Shown here in pieces: positions 54,735 to 64,000 of a DNA stretch of 64,000 nucleotides. Source of the DNA: Dehalobacter sp. DCM (GTDB taxonomy: Bacteria > Bacillota > Desulfitobacteriia > Desulfitobacteriales > Syntrophobotulaceae); assembly GCF_024972775.1 (NCBI RefSeq), contig NZ_CP092282.1:471001-535000 (forward strand). The letters run 5' to 3'. Under the pieces are notes generated by a model. The model saw nothing but the letters and a program-made list of their open reading frames with translations, was not told the DNA's origin and made no database searches. Positions within the stretch are counted from its first letter, which is position 1, and each line of letters opens with the position of its first letter. The position numbers were made by a program, and so were the translations under genes.

Positions 54735-55655
54735 ATGAATAATGAATACACCAATAATCAGCTGATCAACGAAATCAATGCTTTACGCAAAGAGAAAAAT
54801 GCCGTCATCCTGGCGCATTATTACCAGCCGGGAGAAATACAAGATATTGCCGACTTTGTGGGAGATTCACTCCAGCTAGCTCAGCAGGCAGCAGCAACGG
54901 ACGCCGATGTTATTGTATTTTGCGGGGTGCATTTTATGGCGGAAAGCGCGGCGATTCTGTCACCCGATAAGGTCGTTGTTTTGCCTGATCCCCAAGCGGG
55001 ATGCCCGATGGCAGACATGGTTGAACCGAATAGGTTACGAGAAGAGAAGGCGAAGCACCCGGGAATTAAGGTTGTCTGTTATGTTAATTCATCAGCCGAA
55101 GTGAAGGCGGAGAGTGATATTTGCTGCACATCATCCAACGCGGAAAAGGTTGTTGATTCCTTGGGCAATGATGACATCTTATTTATCCCGGATGGAAATC
55201 TGGGGCGCTATATTGCAGCAAAGACAAAGCGGGCTATTCAATTTTGGCCAGGCTTTTGTCCGACGCATCATCGCCTGGCTCAGACGGATATATTAAATAA
55301 ACGGAAGGAATTCCCTAAAGCCAAGGTTCTGGTACATCCGGAATGTCGGGAAGAAGTCTGGCAGGAAGCCGATTATGTTGGTTCAACTGCTGGTATTATT
55401 CAGTATGCGGTCAATTCTCCCGATCAGGAATTTATTATCGGGACAGAATGCGGTATTCTGCATGAACTATCCAAGCGCTGCCCCAGGAAGAAGTTCCATA
55501 TGGCTTCTGAGTATATGATTTGTCCCAATATGAAAAAGGTCAATTTAGAGAAGGTTAGATATTCCCTGAGAAATTTGGAACCGATCGTCTCTGTTTCCGA
55601 CGAAATCCGAAAAAAATCTATTTCTGCTTTAGAAAAAATGCTGGCAGTAAAATAA
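54735..55655 (+). CDS. nadA: Quinolinate synthase
   Basis: 306 residues. A [4Fe-4S] enzyme that makes quinolinate from iminoaspartate and dihydroxyacetone phosphate. VILAHYYQPGEIQDIADFVG, VVFCGVHFMAESA-type (IVFCGVHFMAESAAILSP) and VHPECREEVW with a third Cys in EYMICPNMKK are visible. AGAGGAG precedes the ATG. First gene of nadA-nadB-nadC. Confidence 0.97.
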   Translation: MNNEYTNNQLINEINALRKEKNAVILAHYYQPGEIQDIADFVGDSLQLAQQAAATDADVIVFCGVHFMAESAAILSPDKVVVLPDPQAGCPMADMVEPNRLREEKAKHPGIKVVCYVNSSAEVKAESDICCTSSNAEKVVDSLGNDDILFIPDGNLGRYIAAKTKRAIQFWPGFCPTHHRLAQTDILNKRKEFPKAKVLVHPECREEVWQEADYVGSTAGIIQYAVNSPDQEFIIGTECGILHELSKRCPRKKFHMASEYMICPNMKKVNLEKVRYSLRNLEPIVSVSDEIRKKSISALEKMLAVK

Positions 55656-55684
55656 AAACATCATTTTGAGGATGAGCAAGAGAA

Positions 55685-57298
55685 ATGAAAGATGAGAATC
55701 ACTATTTAATACCTTGGTATAAAGATAAACTCGATGTCTATCATACGGAGGTATTGATACTGGGCAGCGGGATTGCAGGATTATATGCAGCAATAAAGCT
55801 AAACCCAAAGTTTGATGTCACCGTGTTAACTAAAATGGAGATCATGGCCAGTAATACGGAACATGCTCAAGGCGGCATCGCCGTTGCACTGAATAATGGA
55901 GACTCCCCACAGTTTCACTATGATGATACGATTAATGCGGGTGCTGGTTTAGTCAATAAGAAGGCGGCAATGATATTGGCCGAAAAGGGTCCGGAATGCG
56001 TCACTGAACTTATTCAGCTCGGAACCAAGTTTGATACAAATTGTCAAAACCAACTTGATTTTGCTATGGAAGGCGCTCACGGTAAACATCGCGTATTACA
56101 CGCCCAGGGCGATGCTACAGGCTGGGAAATTGAGAGGACACTCGTTGAAGTTGTCCAATCACAAAATATAAGCGTCAAAGAGAATTATTATCTCGTCGAT
56201 ATTGTGAAGAATCAGAAACAGGAAGCCTGCGGGACCCTTGTTTATAACCATGTTGACAAAAAATTAGAGCTATGGCTTGCTAAAGCGATTATCATGGCTA
56301 CCGGCGGCTTAGGTCAAATGTATAAGTATACGACTAATCCGAGTGTCGCAACCGGCGATGGTATTGCAGCGGCGTATCGTGCCGGTGCTGAGCTTATGGA
56401 TATGGAGTTTATGCAATTTCATCCCACTGCGTTACAAATACCGGGGGCTCCCAGCTTTTTAATATCGGAAGCTGTTCGGGGAGAAGGGGCTATACTGATC
56501 AATGCCTGCAACGAGCGTTTTATGGAGAATATCCCCAGGAAGGAACTGGCGCCAAGAGATGTTGTGTCACGGGCAATTTGGGAGCAAATGCAGACAGGAA
56601 CGGTCTTTCTGGATTTTAGCACAATCGGCAAAACACGTGTAGAGCAACGCTTCCCTGGTATACATAAAACTTGCCTGGAATACGGTGTCGATATTACTTC
56701 TGAACCGGTTCCGGTGGGTCCGGCGGCACATTATTTGATGGGCGGAATACGTACCGATGAGTATGGCCAAACGAATATTCCCAACCTTTATGCGTGCGGA
56801 GAATGTGCCTGCAACGGTGTTCATGGCGCTAACCGACTGGCAAGCAATTCATTGCTTGATGGATTGGTGTTTGCAGCAACGATATCCGAACATATCACTG
56901 CTAAAATTACCGAAATAAGTCATATTGATGATATTCAAACAGATCATTTTATCACGGATAAGGAACAAGCTTCACCGGCTGACATTGAAAGTCTGAGAAA
57001 AGATTTGAAGGAATTGTTCTGGAACAAAGTGGGCATTATCCGGGATAACGCCGGTTTGATCGAAGCACGGGCGATGTTAAATATGTTAAAAGAAAAATTT
57101 GAGCCACGCTGTTATATTGAAGAACTGGAACTTGGCAATATGCTGACATTAGGATCGATTATCATTATGGCGGCGTTGGAACGGGAAGAAAGCAGAGGGG
57201 CTCATTTTCGACGGGATTACCCAAAGGCTGATGAATGTTGGCAAAAACATTCTGTCATTAAAAGGGGAGATAAACATGTTTGCTATGTTTCAATATGA
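55685..57298 (+). CDS. nadB: L-aspartate oxidase
   Basis: 537 residues, FAD-dependent, giving iminoaspartate for NadA. The FAD motif VLILGSGIAGLYAAI, NTEHAQGGIAVAL and the HGANRLASNSLLDGLVFAA block are standard. In an anaerobe fumarate rather than oxygen is the likely electron acceptor. The end overlaps nadC by 23 bases. Confidence 0.97.
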   Translation: MKDENHYLIPWYKDKLDVYHTEVLILGSGIAGLYAAIKLNPKFDVTVLTKMEIMASNTEHAQGGIAVALNNGDSPQFHYDDTINAGAGLVNKKAAMILAEKGPECVTELIQLGTKFDTNCQNQLDFAMEGAHGKHRVLHAQGDATGWEIERTLVEVVQSQNISVKENYYLVDIVKNQKQEACGTLVYNHVDKKLELWLAKAIIMATGGLGQMYKYTTNPSVATGDGIAAAYRAGAELMDMEFMQFHPTALQIPGAPSFLISEAVRGEGAILINACNERFMENIPRKELAPRDVVSRAIWEQMQTGTVFLDFSTIGKTRVEQRFPGIHKTCLEYGVDITSEPVPVGPAAHYLMGGIRTDEYGQTNIPNLYACGECACNGVHGANRLASNSLLDGLVFAATISEHITAKITEISHIDDIQTDHFITDKEQASPADIESLRKDLKELFWNKVGIIRDNAGLIEARAMLNMLKEKFEPRCYIEELELGNMLTLGSIIIMAALEREESRGAHFRRDYPKADECWQKHSVIKRGDKHVCYVSI

Positions 57299-58154
57299 TG
57301 AGTTAATCGAAAGGGCTTTAAAAGAGGACATTGGAACGGGTGATCTCAGCACGTTGATTATACCGGAAGACTATTACGGCGAGGCCAGGATCTATACAAA
57401 AAGCAACGGCATCGTCTGTGGCCTGCCCATTGCAGAATTGGTGTTTCGCAAAGTCAATCCCGCGATGGATATCGAAACGATTGCTTGTGATGGGGACCGG
57501 ATTAAACCCGGTGATCTGATCATGAAAATTAGAGGACCACTGGCGGCAATACTTCAGGCCGAAAGGACTGTTTTGAATTTTATACAGCATCTTTCCGGTA
57601 TAGCCAGCATCACACGACGGTATGTCGATGCTGTCAAAGGAACGGATACGAAGATTACAGATACACGAAAAACAATGCCGGGGATGCGAAGTCTGCAAAA
57701 ATATGCTGTCAGGGTCGGTGGTGGGGTGAATCACCGCTTTGGTCTGTACGACGGCGTCATGCTCAAAGACAATCATCTGTCAGCATTAACTAATTTAACC
57801 GAAGCTATACCAAAACTAAGAGAAAAAATTGGGCATATGGTCAAAATAGAAGTAGAATGCGAAACGATGGAACAGATCGAAGAGGCTTTACAAAGCAATG
57901 TCGATGTCATCATGCTTGACAATATGTCACTGGAAGATATGCGAACAGCCGTTAAATTAATCGATCACCGGACAATTGTTGAGGCTTCAGGGGGTATATT
58001 AGAAAAAAATGTTCGGGACATTGCTGAAACGGGTGTCGATTTCATCTCGATCGGACGCCTGACTCACTCCGTAGAAGCGGTGGATTTTTCGATGGTTATT
58101 GATGATACAAAGCCTTCGATTAAAAAGTACCTGACCCAGGATCTTAAGATTTAA
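57276..58154 (+). CDS. nadC: Nicotinate-nucleotide pyrophosphorylase (carboxylating)
   Basis: About 292 residues. It converts quinolinate and PRPP to nicotinate mononucleotide. ALKEDIGTGDLST, RTVLNFIQHLSGIA, TDTRKTMPGMR and VGGGVNHRFGLYDGVMLKDN are diagnostic. The ATG at 57276 with AAAGGGGAG is preferred; an in-frame ATG at 57231 extends deep into nadB. Confidence 0.97.
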   Translation: MFAMFQYDELIERALKEDIGTGDLSTLIIPEDYYGEARIYTKSNGIVCGLPIAELVFRKVNPAMDIETIACDGDRIKPGDLIMKIRGPLAAILQAERTVLNFIQHLSGIASITRRYVDAVKGTDTKITDTRKTMPGMRSLQKYAVRVGGGVNHRFGLYDGVMLKDNHLSALTNLTEAIPKLREKIGHMVKIEVECETMEQIEEALQSNVDVIMLDNMSLEDMRTAVKLIDHRTIVEASGGILEKNVRDIAETGVDFISIGRLTHSVEAVDFSMVIDDTKPSIKKYLTQDLKI

Positions 58155-58186
58155 TAATTGGTTGCGAAGTAAAGGAGAAAAACACC

Positions 58187-58954
58187 ATGCTTCTGGTATT
58201 GGATATCGGAAATACGAATATCGTTCTGGGAGTATATCAAGATCGTCAGCTTATTCATCATTGGCGGATATCGACCAACAAAGATACTACCGCCGATGAA
58301 TATGCGGCAACGTTAAAGAACCTATTCAGTTTTTGCGGTCTTGAATTTAGAAGCATCACAGGCGCCATTATTTCTTCAGTAGTTCCACCGGTTACACCCA
58401 TCCTGGAAGGAATGATCCGTAAATACTTTGCCATGATGCCGATGATTATTGGCCCTGGTATCAAAACCGGTATTTCGATTGTTATCGATAATCCCAGAGA
58501 ACTTGGGGCAGATCGCATTGTCAATGCTGTTTCGGCACTTACCAAGTATGGTGGACCATTAATCATCGTTGATTTTGGCACAGCCACAACCTTTTGTGCG
58601 GTTAGTGAGAACGGTGCTTACTTAGGCGGTGCTATTGCACCGGGAATTGGAATTTCAACGGATGCGCTTTATCAAAAAGCATCTAAGCTGCCGCGAGTAG
58701 AAATCGTTAAAACCGGTGTCATTATCGGCAAGAATACGGTTAGCAGCATGCAGGCCGGAATATACCACGGCTATTGCGGATTGATCGATAGAATTATTAA
58801 GCTAATGAAAAAAGAATTAGGCGGGGATCCAAAAGTAGTCGCTACCGGCGGTTTGGCACAGTTAGTCGTTGATGACTCTGAAATGATCGAGCTAATTGAT
58901 CCCTTTTTGACGTTGGATGGGCTGTTATATATCTATGAGAAGAACACGCGGTAG
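58187..58954 (+). CDS. coaX: Type III pantothenate kinase
   Basis: 255 residues. First step of CoA synthesis from pantothenate. LLVLDIGNTNIVLGVY (phosphate-binding), NPRELGADRIVNAV and IVDFGTATTFCAV are present. AAAGGAG before the ATG at 58187. coaX sits in the same neighbourhood in B. subtilis. Confidence 0.97.
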   Translation: MLLVLDIGNTNIVLGVYQDRQLIHHWRISTNKDTTADEYAATLKNLFSFCGLEFRSITGAIISSVVPPVTPILEGMIRKYFAMMPMIIGPGIKTGISIVIDNPRELGADRIVNAVSALTKYGGPLIIVDFGTATTFCAVSENGAYLGGAIAPGIGISTDALYQKASKLPRVEIVKTGVIIGKNTVSSMQAGIYHGYCGLIDRIIKLMKKELGGDPKVVATGGLAQLVVDDSEMIELIDPFLTLDGLLYIYEKNTR

Positions 58955-59013
58955 TCAATTCTCACTTTGACAATACGTTTATTTCACTATTTGATTCATG
59001 CTATGAGGTTAGA

Positions 59014-60012
59014 ATGAGATTAGGACGTCATAACTTATCACAGAAACCGGTTTTTATGGCACCCATGGCAGGGATAACCGATAAAGCTTTTCGCCATATG
59101 ATTCGCCTTACAGGCGGCAAATATGTCATTACGGAAATGATCAGTGATAAAGCGCTTATCTATAATAACTCTAAAACCTTCAAGATGATTGATCTTGAAG
59201 GTGAACCGGAACCCCGCATTGTGCAGCTATTTGGCTCCGAACCACATACAATGGCTGACGCCGCAAAGATTGTTTTTGAACATGGGGCAGATGCTATTGA
59301 TATTAATATGGGCTGTCCGACTCCCAAAATTGTAAAGAACGGTGAAGGAGCAGCTCTGCTTCGGGATATTACCTTAGCGGAGAAAATTGCTTCAACGGTC
59401 GTTAAATCAGTACCAATACCTGTTACGGTAAAAATCCGTTTAGGTTGGGATGACAGCTGTATCAATGCACCCGAACTGGCTTTGCGCTTAGAACAGGCAG
59501 GGATCGCCATGTTAACGGTACATGCCAGGACGAGAGAACAGTACTATTCAGGCAATGCGGACTGGCAGTGGATCGCTCGAACCAAAGCGGGGATTAAAAT
59601 ACCGGTCATTGGCAATGGCGATATTAATTCGCCTGAAGACGCCATGGAAATGATTAAAACGACTGAGTGTGACGGAGTTATGATCGGCCGAGGCGCTTTA
59701 GGAAACCCCTGGCTGATAGGCAGAACCCAAACTTTTTTGGATAATGGAATATTGTTGCCAGAGCCTGATAATATAGAAAGACTGAGAATGTTATTTATTC
59801 ACTTTGAACAGCTTATTGATCTAAAGGGAGAAAGAACGGGGCTGCAGGAAATCCGCAAACATGCGGCATGGTATATCAAAGGGGTAAGAAAGGCTGCAGA
59901 TTATCGTAATCAGATCATGACGGTAAAAACATACGCGGATATGAAGGCGCTATTTCTGCATATTTATTCCTTGGAGGGAGGTACCTTTGACACATTACCA
60001 AATCAATCGTAA
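59014..60012 (+). CDS. dusB: tRNA-dihydrouridine synthase
   Basis: 332 residues. An FMN enzyme that reduces uridines in tRNA. FMAPMAGITDKAFRHMIRL, the active Cys in DINMGCPTPKIVKNGEGAAL, and TVHARTREQYYSG are visible. The dusB-lysS-rrn order matches B. subtilis, with greA inserted. A GAGG lies before the ATG. Confidence 0.95.
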   Translation: MRLGRHNLSQKPVFMAPMAGITDKAFRHMIRLTGGKYVITEMISDKALIYNNSKTFKMIDLEGEPEPRIVQLFGSEPHTMADAAKIVFEHGADAIDINMGCPTPKIVKNGEGAALLRDITLAEKIASTVVKSVPIPVTVKIRLGWDDSCINAPELALRLEQAGIAMLTVHARTREQYYSGNADWQWIARTKAGIKIPVIGNGDINSPEDAMEMIKTTECDGVMIGRGALGNPWLIGRTQTFLDNGILLPEPDNIERLRMLFIHFEQLIDLKGERTGLQEIRKHAAWYIKGVRKAADYRNQIMTVKTYADMKALFLHIYSLEGGTFDTLPNQS

Positions 60013-60113
60013 ATTACCCTGTTTTTACGTGTTTAAATATTTTTAAAACTTTTCATAAAAAGATCCATTTTTAGAGTCGACAAAGGACAAACTCTAAAAT
60101 ATTATGAAATTGC

Positions 60114-60142
60114 TTGACAATAAAATCTTCGTTCCTTATAAT
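60114..60142 (+). promoter_or_regulatory. Consensus sigma-A promoter of greA
   Basis: TTGACA (60114-60119) and TATAAT (60137-60142) both match the consensus exactly, with a 17-base spacer. The leader to the start codon is about 115 bases and contains a second TATAAT near 60200. Confidence 0.85.
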
Positions 60143-60263
60143 TACATCTATTAAATTGAGGAAGAGTTTGGTAGCGTATATTTTATTTTGCAAGTGTATA
60201 TAATGTGTCACATAACGGATTTGAAATTAGTTACCTCAGAAGAGAAGAGGAGGGGTATTTTTT

Positions 60264-60734
60264 ATGCCCGAAAAAGAAGTTATTCTAACACTTGATGGCT
60301 TGAAGAAACTCGAAGATGAACTTGAAAACCTTAAGACTCACCGAAGGAGAGAGGTTGCCGAAAGGATAAAACAAGCTATTGAGTTTGGTGATATTTCTGA
60401 AAACTCCGAGTATGAAGATGCTAAGAATGAGCAGGCTTTTATTGAGGGAAGAATCATCACGCTGGAAAAGATGCTGCGAAATGCTAGAGTTATCGATGAC
60501 ACCGAAGAAAAAGACCATGTTTCCGTCGGCAGTACTGTTGTACTAAAGGACATTGAATTTGGGGACGAAGAACAGTATACGATAGTAGGCTCCGCAGAAG
60601 CAGATCCTGGTGTGAACCGCATATCCAACGAGTCTCCGGTAGGTAAAGCAGTGCTGGGGCAAAATAAGGGCAGTGTTGTCGAGGTTAATGTACCTGCAGG
60701 AATTCTGCGTTATGAGATAATGGATATTCAGTAA
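60264..60734 (+). CDS. greA: Transcription elongation factor GreA
   Basis: 156 residues. It rescues backtracked RNA polymerase by RNA cleavage. The N-terminal coiled coil carries the acidic tip in [18 protein letters not shown]; the C-terminal FKBP-like domain has [29 protein letters not shown] lies before the ATG. Confidence 0.97.
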   Translation: MPEKEVILTLDGLKKLEDELENLKTHRRREVAERIKQAIEFGDISENSEYEDAKNEQAFIEGRIITLEKMLRNARVIDDTEEKDHVSVGSTVVLKDIEFGDEEQYTIVGSAEADPGVNRISNESPVGKAVLGQNKGSVVEVNVPAGILRYEIMDIQ

Positions 60735-60782
60735 CGTTTTTTGGGTAAGACTTAGTTAGTATAAAAAAATCATCTGCGAAAT

Positions 60783-60818
60783 AAGCCCGGAGTGCCAGAG
60801 ATGGCGCTGCGGGCTGTC
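60783..60818 (+). other. Hairpin between greA and lysS
   Basis: AGCCCG pairs with CGGGCT, then GTGCC with GGCGC (one G-T), around an AGAGAT loop (60785-60816). No T-run follows, so it is not a classic terminator. It may be a transcript 3' end or an RNA processing site. Confidence 0.4.
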
Positions 60819-60871
60819 ATAGTGTTAACGCCGATTATAGTCAACAGTTATATATGGTAAGTACAATTTCT

Positions 60872-60880
60872 TGGTATAAT
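60872..60880 (+). promoter_or_regulatory. Extended -10 promoter of lysS
   Basis: TGGTATAAT (60872-60880) fits the TGnTATAAT extended -10 element, 40 bases before the lysS start. There is no good -35 box. Confidence 0.55.
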
Positions 60881-60902
60881 ATAGTGCTAGCGGGAAACAT
60901 AG

Positions 60903-62387
<1,485 letters not shown>

Positions 62388-62421
62388 TTTTATCCTTTCC
62401 GTAATCTATCGTTGATCGTTT

Positions 62422-62454
62422 AAACCCCGGAAACATGTGTTCTCGGGGTTTTCT
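62422..62454 (+). terminator. Intrinsic terminator of lysS
   Basis: AAACCCCG (62422-62429) pairs with CGGGGTTT (62444-62451), followed by TTCTG. Confidence 0.8.
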
Positions 62455-62697
62455 GTTGTATTAACAAACAAAAAAATGCATATTTTTTAAAAAAATGATT
62501 ATCCTTTAGATATTCGAAGCATTTTGTAGTAATAGCACAGCATTTTTGACCTAGTGATGTTTAATCTTGACTACAGATGCTTGAAAGGTTTAGTTATCTT
62601 TGATATTATAACTAAGCGCTCGGGACACACTGGGTCAAAAGTGAGAGATACTGCGGCATGAGCCTCTTGGACATGATTAAGAATCTCACACCTGCGC

Positions 62698-62747
62698 GAA
62701 GGAAGAAGAAATTGGCAGTTGACATACAGAGGTAAATTTGCTAAGAT
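62698..62747 (+). promoter_or_regulatory. rRNA promoter P1
   Basis: TTGACA (62719-62724), 17-base spacer, TAAGAT (62742-62747). The 20 bases before it (GAAGGAAGAAGAAATTGGCA) recur before P2. A GAAA/AGAA-rich upstream stretch may act as an UP element. Confidence 0.8.
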
Positions 62748-62791
62748 AAACTTCCGTCCCGAGGAAATCTGGATTGATCCGAATGGATCAT

Positions 62792-62841
62792 GAAGGAAGA
62801 AGAAATTGACAGTTGACTTTCTAAAGAGAATCTGCTAAAAT
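62792..62841 (+). promoter_or_regulatory. rRNA promoter P2
   Basis: TTGACT (62813-62818), 17-base spacer, TAAAAT (62836-62841). Its upstream part repeats that of P1 with one change, 94 bases downstream. Tandem promoters are common for rRNA operons in Firmicutes. Confidence 0.8.
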
Positions 62842-62983
62842 TTAAATCCGTCCTAAGGGACACGAGATCACGGTTGTGGTCCTTGGTCATTGAAAACTGA
62901 ACAACAAGAAAAGAACAAAATGCTAGACTCGTCAAATGATAATTGAGTAAACAAACGAGCTGAATCAAGCTCCGTAATAGTTT

Positions 62984-64000
<1,017 letters not shown>

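Larger units (their letters stand above)
62388..62983. other. Intergenic and rRNA leader region
   Basis: It contains the lysS terminator, about 240 bases in which I see nothing definite apart from a weak GTGAGA/TCTCAC pair, then two tandem rRNA promoters and the transcribed leader. No tRNA gene is visible. Confidence 0.6.

Noticed and set aside
60071..60097. TTAGAGT/ACTCTAA hairpin as the dusB terminator
   Set aside because: The stem is AT-rich with a 13-base loop and no T-run on the plus strand, so the evidence is too weak to list.
62456..62983. tRNA genes before the 16S gene
   Set aside because: No cloverleaf, no GTTCRANNC T-loop and no CCA-type end were seen.

Overview
The window looks like a chromosomal segment of an anaerobic, endospore-forming Firmicute of the Desulfitobacterium/Dehalobacter/Desulfosporosinus group (Peptococcaceae in the wide sense). 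Three things point there. From about 19.8 kb onward the gene order closely follows the Bacillus subtilis rnmV-ksgA-yabG to lysS-rrn region. Many sporulation genes are present (yabG, spoVG, fin, spoVT, yabP, yabQ, spoIIE). The 16S rRNA gene has a greatly enlarged V1 region, as reported for Desulfitobacterium relatives. A ferredoxin-dependent indolepyruvate oxidoreductase fits an anaerobe. The genus is inference.

Layout. 1-6 kb: two tandem paralogous membrane proteins (one cut by the window edge), glycerol kinase, a YgjP-like metalloprotein, and a two-gene radical-SAM DNA modification/repair pair. 6-14 kb is an accessory region: a DUF3102 protein, an IS110-family insertion sequence with a candidate bridge RNA, an Abi-alpha-like (DUF4393) protein, a broken superfamily I helicase, a lipoprotein, an unlisted 49-residue membrane protein and a DUF815 ATPase. 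14-19 kb: iorAB, an orphan Phd-type antitoxin and a tandem P-loop ATPase, separated by copies of an interspersed structured repeat.

19-49 kb is the conserved core: an AlbA_2-domain protein, rnmV, ksgA, yabG, cyanophycin genes cphB-cphA, ispE, a GntR regulator, purR, spoVG, glmU, prs, a PRC-barrel protein, pth, fin, mfd, a prsA-like foldase, spoVT, a yabN/mazG gene, hup, rqcP, yabP, yabQ, a small helix-turn-helix gene, divIC, spoIIE, tilS, ftsH and ndk. 49-64 kb: two DUF881 paralogues, folP-folB-folK, a structured leader followed by a DUF2520 protein, panC and panD, then nadA-nadB-nadC, coaX, dusB, greA, lysS and tandem rRNA promoters leading into a 16S rRNA gene truncated by the window end.

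The core joins cell-wall precursor and nucleotide supply (glmU, prs), translation quality (pth, rqcP, tilS, ksgA, rnmV, lysS), cofactor synthesis (folate, NAD, and pantothenate to CoA) and sporulation. The most unusual signals are: (i) a family of at least five interspersed elements with a conserved unpaired core and stems that differ in sequence but keep pairing; (ii) the IS110 leader, which can form two stem-bounded loops like a bridge RNA; (iii) a leader before DUF2520-panC-panD with mutually exclusive hairpins and a terminator that also covers the ribosome binding site; (iv) a 16S V1 insertion flanked by a short direct repeat and carrying an internal duplication; (v) a ksgA gene whose conserved N-terminal codons have no usual start codon.
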